Source of the DNA: Patescibacteria group bacterium
GTDB taxonomy: Bacteria; Patescibacteriota; Patescibacteriia; UBA1558; S5-K13
Assembly (NCBI GenBank): GCA_028703545.1
Contig: JAQVMR010000032.1
Span: 1 to 10,008, forward strand
DNA length: 10,008 nt
Reading direction: 5' to 3'
A model generated the notes under the pieces. The model saw only the letters and a program-made list of their open reading frames with translations. It made no database searches and was not told the DNA's origin. The translations under genes were made by a program, and so were the position numbers. Shown in pieces: positions 1-6,680 of this stretch (positions are counted from its first letter, which is position 1; every line of letters begins with the position of its first letter).

Positions 1-205
1 CATGACAATAGCCAACAATTGCACACATTTCCTGATCTTTCTCTGATAATCCAATTGTTTTTGCAAGTGATCTAGCACGATCAGAAACAATACTAAGATG
101 TCTTCTGCCATGGTCAGTAAAACCAATTGCATTTAAATATTTTTCTGACTGATTGATAAATTCCTGAACGAATTTGTTTTCTTTGATTTGTTGTAGGGTA
201 ATCAT
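1..205 (-). CDS. HD-domain phosphohydrolase, N-terminal part (runs off window)
   Basis: The first 68 residues of a protein are visible, starting at an ATG at 205 and running off the left edge. It reads MITLQQIKEN..., then an HGRRHL segment around residues 32-37, and ends ...VGYCH at the edge; the next codon begins with G, as expected for the Asp of an HD pair. A short helical lead, an early His motif and then GYxHD is the pattern of small HD-domain metal-dependent phosphohydrolases. The substrate (nucleotide or other phosphoester) cannot be told from this part. The start lies 9 bases after the rarA stop on the same strand, so it is probably co-transcribed with rarA. No SD motif precedes it. 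The family call is fairly safe; the function is not known. Confidence 0.7.
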   Translation of the reverse strand, partial: MITLQQIKENKFVQEFINQSEKYLNAIGFTDHGRRHLSIVSDRARSLAKTIGLSEKDQEMCAIVGYCH

Positions 206-214
206 AAAATTAGA

Positions 215-1423
215 TTATTTAATGTATTTTTTATTTTTTAATTTTTCTGGGAGGTAGTTTTGTTCTTCTTTATAATTATAGTCCGGGCTATATTTATAAT
301 TTTTTCCGTATCCCAAATCTTTCATTAATTTAGTGGGGGCATTTCTGATATGAAGCGGAACTGGCAAGTTTCCAAATTTAATTACATCATCTTTTGCTTT
401 ATTGTAACCAACATATAATTCGTTAGATTTTTTGCATTTTGCCATATAAACTACTGCTTGGGCTAAAATTACATTACATTCTGGATATCCGATGAAATGG
501 CATGCTTGATAACAAGAAACAGCTTGCTCTAGTGCTCGAGAATTTGCAAGTCCAATGTCTTCTGATGCAAATCTTACAATTCGTCTTGCAATATAAAGTG
601 GATCTTCGCCCGCCTCAACCATTCTTGCAAGCCAATACAAAGATGCATTTGCGTCTCCTCCTCGCATCGATTTATGAAGAGCGGAGATAATATTATAATG
701 TTCCTCTCCATTTTTATCATACATTAAATATGATTTTTGAAATGCTTCTTGTAATTCATTTTTTGTAATTTTACTATCCCTCGATAATGTTGATGCATAT
801 TCGATTACGTTTAGTGCTGTTCGTGCATCACCATTTGACATTTGAGCCAGTAATTTAAGTGTGGATTTATCAATTTTTAAATTTAAATTGCCCAATCCCC
901 TCTCTTTATTTTTTAGAGTTGTTTTTATAATTTGCTCTAAGTGTTCTATTTGTAATTGTTTGAGCACAAAAACTCGACAGCGAGAAAGTAAAGCGCTTAT
1001 TACTTCAAAACTTGGATTTTCAGTTGTTGCACCAATTAAAATTATATTTCCTTTTTCTACGTGTGGAAGTAATGTGTCTTGTTGTTTTTTGTTCCAACGA
1101 TGAATTTCATCAATAAATAAAATTGTTTTTATTCCTAATCTTTTTCCTTCAATTGCTTTATCAACTAAAATTTTTAATTCCTTAACGCCAGATTGTGTTG
1201 CGCTTAATTCTTTGAATTCGGATTTTGTAATTTTTGCAATAATTGAGGCAAGCGTAGTTTTCCCACTTCCTGGCGGTCCCCAAAAAATCATTGATGGAAT
1301 TACATCTGACTCAATTGCGCGACGAAGTAATTTACCACTCCCAAGAATTTCATCTTGGCCTAAAAACTCCTCAAATTTTTGAGGTCTCATGCGATCTGCT
1401 AGCGGTGTTTTTAGTGTGTCCAT
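215..1423 (-). CDS. rarA: Replication-associated recombination protein A (RarA/MgsA), AAA+ ATPase
   Basis: RarA is a clamp-loader-related AAA+ ATPase that acts at stalled replication forks. The 402-aa product has the family layout. It shows Walker A GPPGSGKTT at residues 49-57, Walker B ILFIDE at 101-106 followed by IHRWNK (usually IHRFNK), sensor 1 GATTENPS at 131-138 and an SRCR arginine-finger region at 147-150. A sensor 2-like GDARTALN lies near residue 198. The C-terminal oligomerisation domain ends in the family signature HIRNAPTKLMKDLGYG. It is slightly shorter than the E. coli protein (447 aa). The ATG at 1423 fits the usual N-terminus (PLADRMRP). A TGCTATAAT extended -10 lies 6 bases upstream, so the mRNA is probably leaderless. 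The HD gene follows after 9 bases. Confidence 0.96.
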   Translation of the reverse strand: MDTLKTPLADRMRPQKFEEFLGQDEILGSGKLLRRAIESDVIPSMIFWGPPGSGKTTLASIIAKITKSEFKELSATQSGVKELKILVDKAIEGKRLGIKTILFIDEIHRWNKKQQDTLLPHVEKGNIILIGATTENPSFEVISALLSRCRVFVLKQLQIEHLEQIIKTTLKNKERGLGNLNLKIDKSTLKLLAQMSNGDARTALNVIEYASTLSRDSKITKNELQEAFQKSYLMYDKNGEEHYNIISALHKSMRGGDANASLYWLARMVEAGEDPLYIARRIVRFASEDIGLANSRALEQAVSCYQACHFIGYPECNVILAQAVVYMAKCKKSNELYVGYNKAKDDVIKFGNLPVPLHIRNAPTKLMKDLGYGKNYKYSPDYNYKEEQNYLPEKLKNKKYIK

Positions 1424-1429
1424 AATTGG

Positions 1430-1438
1430 ATTATAGCA
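1430..1438 (-). promoter_or_regulatory. Extended -10 promoter of rarA, predicted leaderless start
   Basis: On the minus strand this reads TGCTATAAT, a perfect extended -10 (TGn plus TATAAT). Only six bases (CCAATT) separate the hexamer from the rarA ATG, so the expected transcription start falls on the A of the start codon. No clear -35 is present; the -35 region overlaps the T-run of the upstream terminator. Confidence 0.65.
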
Positions 1439-1452
1439 AAATACAGGGAAAA

Positions 1453-1483
1453 TAAAAAACCAGGGTCAGACCCTGGTTTTTTG
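1453..1483 (-). terminator. Rho-independent terminator after trpB
   Basis: This is a perfect 12-bp inverted repeat: AAAAAACCAGGG (1454-1465) and CCCTGGTTTTTT (1471-1482) around a 5-base loop. Read on the minus strand it ends in TTTTTTATTTT, a classic U-tract. It sits 12 bases after the trpB stop and before rarA, separating the two units. The palindromic core GGGTCAGACCC is unusually G+C-rich for this DNA. Confidence 0.9.
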
Positions 1484-1493
1484 TAAGAATACA

Positions 1494-2690
1494 CTATTTT
1501 AATATTTTTGTTACGTAATCTAGATCTTTATCTCCTCTTCCAGATAAGTTAATTATAATAATTTTTTCTTTATCAAGTTTTTTTGCTAATTTTATTCCGT
1601 AGGCAATTGCATGAGAACTTTCTAGTGCTGGAATTATGCCTTCTATTTTAGTCAAGGTTTTAAATGCACAAAGCGCTTCTTTGTTATTCGCCGTTACATA
1701 TTCTATTCTTTTTATGTCTTTTAAGTAAGAATGAATTGGCCCTACTCCTGGATAGTCTAATCCAGAAGCTATTGAATGAACTGGAAGTGGATTATGATTT
1801 TTATCTTGGAGTAAATAAGTAAACATTCCATGAATATATCCAGGTGTTCCTATTTTTAATGTTGCAGCATGATTTCCAGGAAGAAAGTTTTTTCCAGCTG
1901 GTTCTACTCCAATTATTTTTACACTATCTTCATTTAAGAACTTATGAAATAGTCCTATTGCATTTGATCCACCACCTACACATGCTACTAAATAATCAGG
2001 TAATCTTTTTTCTTGTTGTAGTATTTGTTTTTTTGCTTCTTTGCCGACAATAGATTGAAAATCCATAACTATTTTTGGAAAAGGATGTGGCCCAACAACT
2101 GAACCAATTCCAAAAAATATGTTTTTTGGGTCTTTCAAAAAAGATTTAAATGCACTATCTACAGCATCTTTGAGACATTTGCCACCAGATTTTACATTTA
2201 TTACTTTTGCTCCAAGAAGTTTCATGCGCATAACATTTGGGTATTGTTTTTTTATATCAATTTCACCCATATGTATTTCACAATCAATACCAACAATTGC
2301 TGCGGCTGTTGCAAGTGCTACTCCATGTTGACCAGCTCCTGTTTCTGCAAGTAATTTTGTTTTTCCTATTCTTTTTGCAAGTAATGCTTCGCCCAGTGTA
2401 TGATTTATTTTGTGGGCACCGGTGTGATTCAAGTCTTCGCGTTTTAGATATATTTTTGCACCACCTATTTTTTCTGTAAGATTTTTTGCGAAGTAAAGTG
2501 GTGATGGTCTGCCTACATAATTTTTCAATAAGTATTTATATTCTTCGATAAAGTTTTTGTCTTTCTTTATCTTTTTATATTCATTGTATATATCATCAAA
2601 AATTGGTTTTAATCCATTTGGTAATATTTGTCCCCCATATTTACCAAAGTATCCAAATTTATTTGGTAAATTATTTAAGATTTTATTCAT
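1494..2690 (-). CDS. trpB: Tryptophan synthase beta chain
   Basis: TrpB is the PLP enzyme that condenses indole with L-serine to give tryptophan. The 398-aa product matches the family along its whole length. It has the N-terminal FGYFGKYGG segment and YVGRPSPL near residue 58. The PLP lysine is K94 in GAHKIN, and the catalytic glutamate is E116 in AETGAGQHG. The phosphate-binding loop GGGSNA and the C-terminal SGRGDKD are both present. All key residues are intact, so it should be active. It resembles the trpA-partnered type (TrpB1) rather than the longer TrpB2. There is no trpA or other trp gene beside it; it stands alone between two terminators. It may therefore work on imported indole or pair with a trpA elsewhere. 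No SD precedes the ATG at 2690. Confidence 0.96.
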   Translation of the reverse strand: MNKILNNLPNKFGYFGKYGGQILPNGLKPIFDDIYNEYKKIKKDKNFIEEYKYLLKNYVGRPSPLYFAKNLTEKIGGAKIYLKREDLNHTGAHKINHTLGEALLAKRIGKTKLLAETGAGQHGVALATAAAIVGIDCEIHMGEIDIKKQYPNVMRMKLLGAKVINVKSGGKCLKDAVDSAFKSFLKDPKNIFFGIGSVVGPHPFPKIVMDFQSIVGKEAKKQILQQEKRLPDYLVACVGGGSNAIGLFHKFLNEDSVKIIGVEPAGKNFLPGNHAATLKIGTPGYIHGMFTYLLQDKNHNPLPVHSIASGLDYPGVGPIHSYLKDIKRIEYVTANNKEALCAFKTLTKIEGIIPALESSHAIAYGIKLAKKLDKEKIIIINLSGRGDKDLDYVTKILK

Positions 2691-2789
2691 ATATTTTTAA
2701 TTTAATTAATAAAAAAGTAATCAAAAATTATTTTTGTTGCCAGTAAAATGTTGCTTTATTATAAAAATGATATTTCATATTTTTGTATT

Positions 2790-2822
2790 AAAAAACTACT
2801 CGATAAATATTTATTGAGTAGT
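2790..2822 (-). terminator. AT-rich hairpin, possible terminator
   Basis: ACTACTC (2795-2801) pairs with GAGTAGT (2816-2822) around a self-complementary ATAAATATTTAT core, giving a 13-bp stem with one imperfect pair. On the minus strand it is followed by TTTTTT. It lies about 150 bases beyond the beta-CASP gene, so it could be a second terminator or part of the trpB leader. Confidence 0.45.
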
Positions 2823-2830
2823 CTATGTAA

Positions 2831-2870
2831 AAAAATAAATCAAAATAAAGCTACCCAATATCTTTTGGGT
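2831..2870 (-). terminator. Probable terminator of the beta-CASP RNase gene
   Basis: ACCCAA (2853-2858) and TTGGGT (2865-2870) form a 6-bp stem with a 6-base loop. On the minus strand the stem is followed by a broken T-rich stretch ending in seven T's. It is the first hairpin after the gene ending at 2971. Confidence 0.45.
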
Positions 2871-2970
2871 GCCAGGTATTTCTGATTTGTAATTTATTAT
2901 TAATCATATTTGAATACTATTATAAAAAGTATAAAATTGCAAGTCTGTATGTAATTTAGGAGTTTAATAA

Positions 2971-4332
2971 TTATATTTCATAATCTATATCATGTTTTGC
3001 AATTTGAATGTTTGAAGAAGTTTTGCTTTTTAGGTTGTTGAGTAACTCCTCGCTTTTATCTGGCTCTCCATGATTTATAAAAATATTACTTGGTGCAGGA
3101 TTTTGTAATTTCATAACCCAATTAATTAATTTGTCATTATCAGCATGTGCTGAAAAACAACCATACGTAGAAATTTTTGCTCGCACTTCAATTGGTTCGT
3201 CTTCTATTATTACTTTTTTTTCTCCATCAAATAATTTTCGTCCAAGAGTCCCCTTTGCCTGATATGAAAGTAGCATTACATGAGTTTTTGGATTTTCTAA
3301 ATTAAATTTTAGATGATATATAACTCTTCCACCATTACACATTCCACTTCCTGCGAGAATTATTTTCGGTGCATGAGTAGAGTTTATTTTTTTTGATGCT
3401 TGTTTGTCCAATGTGTACTCCATATTTTTGAAAAGGTATATGTCGTCACCAGAAAGTACTAAATTTTTTGCTTTTTCATCATATAAATTTGTATATCTTT
3501 TGTAAATATTTACAGCTCTTATTCCCATTGGTGAGTCAAAAAACATATTAACGCGAGGAATTAAATTTTTATCTACCATTTCATTTAACATATAAAGAAT
3601 TTCCTGTGATCGCTCAACTGCAAAAACTGGAATAATTAATACCCCATTTGTTTTTACAGTTTCTATTATTGCATCTCTTATTGCTTTTTCTCCTATTACT
3701 CTATCTTCGTGAATTAATCCACCATAAGTTGACTCTATTATTACTGCATCAGCACCATCAAAAAATTCTGTATCACGAATTATTGGAGTCGGTGGATTTC
3801 CTAAATCACCTGAGAATATTATTTTTTTGTTAACCCCAGAGTCATTGATATTTATCATAATCGATGCAGAGCCAAGAATATGGCCAGCGTCTTTGTAAGT
3901 TATTTTTATATCGTCATTAATTTGTAATTCACTGTCATAATTAACATTTTCAAATTGAGTCATAAGAGCTTCAATTTCTTTTTGGTCCATTACTAAATCT
4001 CTATTTAATTTCATGTTTTCACTCATTATACGAGATGCATCCTCTAGTATTAATTTTGTGATTTCTTTTGTAGCAAGAGTTGCATAAATTTTGCCTTTGA
4101 AACCATTGTTTACAAGTTTTGGGAGTCTGCCACAATGATCTAAATGTGAGTGAGTTAAAAGTACAAAATCAATCTCTTCTGGATTGAATGCAAATTTTTC
4201 TGTGTTTTTGTTTGAAGAAAATTGTTCGCCTTGAAATGAGCCACAATCAACAAGGAATTTGTATTTATCAGTTTTTACTAATGTACAAGATCCTGTTACT
4301 TCTTCGCACGCACCGTGAAATGATATGTTCAT
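2971..4332 (-). CDS. Beta-CASP metallo-beta-lactamase RNase (CPSF73/Ysh1-like)
   Basis: This is a cytoplasmic zinc-dependent nuclease of the group that includes bacterial and archaeal CPSF73-like RNA-processing enzymes. In the 453-aa product the MBL motifs are HSHLDH at residues 61-66, DAGHILGS with H151, and SGDLG with D176. The beta-CASP motifs follow: A, IIESTYGG at 198-205; B, GSGMCNGGRVIYH ending at H340; and C, FSAHAD with H396. INHGEP with H421 supplies a late metal ligand. The length and motif order are standard, and every metal ligand I can place is present, so it should be active. It differs from RNase J in being shorter and lacking the RNase J C-terminal domain. It lies 75 bases downstream of the Fic gene and may be read from the same transcript. 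The substrate RNAs are not known from sequence. Confidence 0.92.
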   Translation of the reverse strand: MNISFHGACEEVTGSCTLVKTDKYKFLVDCGSFQGEQFSSNKNTEKFAFNPEEIDFVLLTHSHLDHCGRLPKLVNNGFKGKIYATLATKEITKLILEDASRIMSENMKLNRDLVMDQKEIEALMTQFENVNYDSELQINDDIKITYKDAGHILGSASIMININDSGVNKKIIFSGDLGNPPTPIIRDTEFFDGADAVIIESTYGGLIHEDRVIGEKAIRDAIIETVKTNGVLIIPVFAVERSQEILYMLNEMVDKNLIPRVNMFFDSPMGIRAVNIYKRYTNLYDEKAKNLVLSGDDIYLFKNMEYTLDKQASKKINSTHAPKIILAGSGMCNGGRVIYHLKFNLENPKTHVMLLSYQAKGTLGRKLFDGEKKVIIEDEPIEVRAKISTYGCFSAHADNDKLINWVMKLQNPAPSNIFINHGEPDKSEELLNNLKSKTSSNIQIAKHDIDYEI

Positions 4333-4336
4333 AGAG

Positions 4337-4369
4337 TTAAAAGTTTAAAGTTATAAGGTTTTAAAGTTT
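4337..4369. repeat. Imperfect AT tandem repeat in the fic-RNase spacer
   Basis: The spacer carries repeated units resembling AAAGTTTAAAG and TTTTAAAGTTT. It looks like simple low-complexity spacer; no terminator with a clear U-tract is seen between the two genes. Confidence 0.35.
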
Positions 4370-4407
4370 GGAATTATGAATATTTAATAATCTTTGCTTT
4401 TTGGTAT

Positions 4408-5466
4408 TTATCTTATCCTATACCTTGTGCTTCTTCCTTCTCCAATTCTTTCAACTAAGCGTAGTAATAATAATTTTCTAAGCGCTTGTTTTATAGTGAC
4501 AAGTGGAATAGAATTGTTTAATTTTTTATCAATTTCTGAGACGCTTAAAATCTCTCCATTCTTTAGCAATTCAAAAATTTTCTCTTGTTTCTCGGACAAA
4601 AGTTTTTCGGGTTGTTTAGAATTTATCAATTCTTTTGCTTTTTCTATTTGTATAATTAACTTATCAAGAAAAAAATTTAGCCATGGAGTGATATTTTCAT
4701 TATCTGTCTTGTGATTTTTTTGTGTGGCACGAAGCGCTAAATAGTAATCTTCTTTGTAATCTTCAATTATTTCATCAAGAGAAATATATGGAATATATGC
4801 GTAATCGCTTTGAAGTAAAAGTAAATTTGTAAGAGCTCTACTTAAACGTCCATTTCCATCAAGAAAAGGATGAATTGCTAAAAATTCAAAAATAAAATTT
4901 GCAATAACAAGGATTGGATGTAATTCTTTTTTTTCTAATTGTTTATTTGTCCAATCAAGAATTGCCTCCATTTCTGGTTTTACTAAATATGGTTTTGTTG
5001 GATTAAATAAAACAATTTCTTCATTTTTGTCATTTTTCATTATCACGGTATTTTCAGATCCTTTGTATTTTCCAAAATGCGACTTATCTTTTTCTGAGAA
5101 TTGTAAAAGAATACTGTGAAATTGTAGTATGTTATTTTCTGTTAATTTAATAGTTTTGTAATTATCAAAAATTTTTGCTAGTAAATCAGCGTATCCAGCA
5201 ACTTCTTGCTCGTCACGATTTTTTGGTGGATTTAGTTTTAATCCACGAAGTAATTTGGCAACTTCTTCATCTGTCATTTTTGATCCTTCAATACGAGTTG
5301 ATGCTCCACTTGAAGTAATGATTACAGAAGATTTTAGGCGACCTAAAATTTGTGGATTTAGCTTCAAGCTACCACGCCAAAGCCCTTTAAATTCATCTAT
5401 TTTGGCTATTTTAGCAAGAATTTCTTGAGTTAGCTTTATTCTATTGTAAAATCTATTTTTATTCAT
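4408..5466 (-). CDS. Fic-domain protein (AMPylase-like) with N-terminal inhibitory motif and winged-helix tail
   Basis: Fic proteins usually transfer AMP from ATP onto hydroxyl side chains of target proteins. The 352-aa product has a Fic_N-type start with an inhibitory-helix signature STRIEG at residues 56-61, which matches (S/T)xxxE(G/N); E60 would block ATP in the resting state. The catalytic core is HPFLDGNGRLSR at 199-210, a perfect HPFx(D/E)GNGRxxR with the catalytic H199. Residues of about 290-352 form a winged-helix DNA-binding domain (SEKQEKIFELL ... STRYRIR). This layout is a widespread bacterial class II Fic type, possibly self-regulating its own transcription. No partner antitoxin gene lies beside it, which fits an internally inhibited protein. 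Its promoter overlaps an inverted repeat. No SD precedes the ATG. Confidence 0.93.
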   Translation of the reverse strand: MNKNRFYNRIKLTQEILAKIAKIDEFKGLWRGSLKLNPQILGRLKSSVIITSSGASTRIEGSKMTDEEVAKLLRGLKLNPPKNRDEQEVAGYADLLAKIFDNYKTIKLTENNILQFHSILLQFSEKDKSHFGKYKGSENTVIMKNDKNEEIVLFNPTKPYLVKPEMEAILDWTNKQLEKKELHPILVIANFIFEFLAIHPFLDGNGRLSRALTNLLLLQSDYAYIPYISLDEIIEDYKEDYYLALRATQKNHKTDNENITPWLNFFLDKLIIQIEKAKELINSKQPEKLLSEKQEKIFELLKNGEILSVSEIDKKLNNSIPLVTIKQALRKLLLLRLVERIGEGRSTRYRIR

Positions 5467-5488
5467 ATTTTTATTAATTTTAAGTATA

Positions 5489-5512
5489 TATATAACTATA
5501 TATGATTATATA
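5489..5512. promoter_or_regulatory. Palindrome over the fic -10, candidate operator
   Basis: This 24-base inverted repeat is centred between 5500 and 5501, with 10 of 12 pairs matching (mismatches at 5496/5505 and 5497/5504). It covers the fic -10 and start region, where binding would block transcription. A winged-helix domain in the Fic protein makes self-repression possible, but this is inference, and AT-rich DNA yields such palindromes easily. Confidence 0.35.
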
Positions 5513-5533
5513 TGAAAGTATCTATAAAGTCAA
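5505..5533 (-). promoter_or_regulatory. Sigma-70-type promoter of fic
   Basis: On the minus strand it has TTGACT (5533-5528), a 17-base spacer and a perfect TATAAT (5510-5505). The predicted start is near 5498, giving a leader of about 32 bases before the fic ATG at 5466. Confidence 0.75.
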
Positions 5534-5667
5534 TATGACGTGAATTTTAGTTAAATTCTACATCAATTCACATTAAACAATTAATAGTTGAATAATAAAT
5601 TTAGAAATCATTTTATACCCTCATAATAGCTCAAAAACACACATTAATGAAGTCTAGTACCAACAGC
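5534..5667. other. Spacer between the divergent fic and 5769-6536 promoters
   Basis: This AT-rich stretch separates two divergent promoters. Apart from the inverted repeat at 5540-5571 and the first TCTAGTAC copy at 5653-5660, I see nothing in it and no small gene. Confidence 0.5.
5540..5571. repeat. Inverted repeat upstream of fic
   Basis: GTGAATT (5540-5546) and AATTCAC (5565-5571) are perfect inverted arms. A nested GAATTT/AAATTC pair (5542-5547 and 5553-5558) can form instead. It lies just upstream of the fic -35 and could bind a regulator; there is no direct support for that. Confidence 0.3.
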
Positions 5668-5714
5668 TTGACAAACTATATTACTTATGATATACTTATA
5701 TATTAATCTAGTAC
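5653..5714 (+). repeat. Pair of TCTAGTAC direct repeats around the plus-strand promoter
   Basis: TCTAGTAC occurs at 5653-5660 and again at 5707-5714, 54 bases apart. The first lies just before the -35 and the second just after the predicted transcription start. They could be operator halves or a short duplication. Confidence 0.35.
5668..5696 (+). promoter_or_regulatory. Consensus sigma-70 promoter for the 255-aa gene
   Basis: A perfect -35 TTGACA (5668-5673) is followed by a 17-base spacer and -10 TATACT (5691-5696). The predicted start near 5703 gives a leader of about 66 bases. It is one of the two strongest promoters in the window. Confidence 0.85.
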
Positions 5715-5756
5715 AGAAAAAATCTGTTTAAACCTATAAGGGCTAGATAAAATAAC

Positions 5757-5762
5757 AAGAGG
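5757..5762 (+). promoter_or_regulatory. Strong Shine-Dalgarno site deciding the start at 5769
   Basis: AAGAGG lies 6 bases before the ATG, which is good spacing. None of the eight visible native starts in the window has such a site, so it both fixes this start and marks the gene as different. Confidence 0.8.
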
Positions 5763-5768
5763 TATACG

Positions 5769-6536
5769 ATGGAAAAATCCGTTGTGAACCAAATCAGTCC
5801 CAGTCAAGTATCCGGAAGATTGGCAACTTGGCACAGAGTAATGGAAGAAGCAGGTCTTACTTATGAAGACCTACAAACACCAATTGATGATCCAGAAATG
5901 CGGAAGAAACTTGTAGCATTTTGGAAAAGTGGTGGCTTTGAATCAACCACGAGCCAGAAACGTGCTCGTGAAATCCTGCCTGTCTTTGGCATTGAAAAGG
6001 CTATTAAGCACTTCAAAATCAAACCCACGGCCAAAGAACTTTCTGTTCTTGCAGAAATCCCATTTCCCGAATCAGTGCTTCAGGAGTGTAAAGATACACA
6101 CATTCTTGTAGCTGTGTTCCCAATCTCCATTATCAAAATTCGTGACAAGGTTAAACACGATTTGTTCTATAGCCATGAAGATGCCTGGTATAACAAGCAA
6201 TCGTTCGCTAAAGAACTTGGTAATGTAAGCTGGCAACTTATTCGCAAAACTCCGGTAGTTGATTCTACATTCAAGAACTGGTCCGAGCAACGGTCACTCC
6301 TCACCAAAGACGAAGAAACACCAAGTGCCCAAGTGATGGTCTACACCATTATTGGCTACTATCTTTCTACAGGCGAACGTTTATTTGAAAAAGTTTACGT
6401 TCGTACGTCAAGCGTGGGTTCTGATGGCGGTCATGTCAACGTCGGTGACTTCGATTCTGATGGTCTCGATGTCAGCGGCTGCTGGGATGGTCTCCGTTAT
6501 GACGATTTGGGTGTCTCGTCTGCCCGGAAAATCTAA
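5769..6536 (+). CDS. Hypothetical protein with C-type-lectin-like variable C-terminus (CPR-type family)
   Basis: This 255-aa protein has no confident function. Residues 1-110 are mostly helical and include a TTSQKRAREIL segment at 60-70. Residues 108-210 contain WYNKQSFAKELG, SWQLIRKTPV and AQVMVYTIIGYYL. The tail (212-255) is rich in Gly, Asp and Ser and ends in LGVSSARKI. That ending and the W/D/G-rich repeat resemble the last strands of the formylglycine-generating-enzyme/C-type-lectin fold, the fold used by many diversity-generating retroelement targets. From memory, near relatives occur as uncharacterised proteins in CPR genomes. There is no signal peptide or membrane segment. It is the only plus-strand gene, with about 45% G+C against 17-25% in neighbouring samples. 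It has its own promoter, SD and terminator, all of which suggests transfer. That it is a gene is near certain; the fold and retroelement link are inference. Confidence 0.88.
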   Translation: MEKSVVNQISPSQVSGRLATWHRVMEEAGLTYEDLQTPIDDPEMRKKLVAFWKSGGFESTTSQKRAREILPVFGIEKAIKHFKIKPTAKELSVLAEIPFPESVLQECKDTHILVAVFPISIIKIRDKVKHDLFYSHEDAWYNKQSFAKELGNVSWQLIRKTPVVDSTFKNWSEQRSLLTKDEETPSAQVMVYTIIGYYLSTGERLFEKVYVRTSSVGSDGGHVNVGDFDSDGLDVSGCWDGLRYDDLGVSSARKI

Positions 6537-6549
6537 TACTTGAAAACTT

Positions 6550-6598
6550 GAGCCTTCGGCGAAAATTTTTTTTCGCAGTTGGCTCTTTTATTTTTCTT
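6550..6598 (+). terminator. Rho-independent terminator of the 255-aa gene
   Basis: GAGCC (6550-6554) pairs with GGCTC (6581-6585). Inside this, GCGAAAA (6559-6565) pairs with TTTTCGC (6570-6576), with a 4-by-4 internal loop between the two stems. It is followed by TTTTATTTTTCTT. It starts 13 bases after the stop codon. Confidence 0.9.
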
Positions 6599-6680
6599 AA
6601 TATCCTTGTAAAATATATCTGTCTGTTAATGCAGGTGCGGTCATGGCTTCATCTCGCAGACGCCTCATTCTTTGAGACAT
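6597..6680 (-). pseudogene. Possible C-terminal gene fragment (27 aa)
   Basis: On the minus strand, a frame with an ATG at 6680 reads MSQRMRRLRDEAM... to ...LQGY and a TAA stop. Its base content (G+C-rich, like the 5769-6536 gene) and protein-like composition differ from the surrounding AT-rich spacer. The same frame is stopped by TAG about 35 bases upstream of the ATG. I do not recognise it. It could be a remnant of a lost gene, a small gene, or chance. Confidence 0.25.

Larger units (their letters stand above)
2691..2970. other. Non-coding spacer between the beta-CASP RNase gene and trpB
   Basis: These 280 bases hold no plausible gene. They contain two hairpins that fit termination of the upstream minus-strand gene (listed separately). 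A TATAAT on the minus strand at 2758-2763, 67 bases before the trpB ATG, may be its -10, but I see no good -35. Confidence 0.6.

Noticed and set aside
502..1103. Plus-strand open frames opposite rarA
   Set aside because: They lie inside a strongly matched rarA on the other strand, have no ribosome site and show no family match.
4408..5466. Fic as the toxin of a two-gene toxin-antitoxin pair
   Set aside because: No small antitoxin gene lies beside it, and the protein carries its own inhibitory motif, so a self-inhibited Fic is the simpler reading.
6072..6290. A 72-codon minus-strand frame inside the 255-aa gene
   Set aside because: It is antisense to a gene with its own promoter, SD and terminator, and has no supporting signal.
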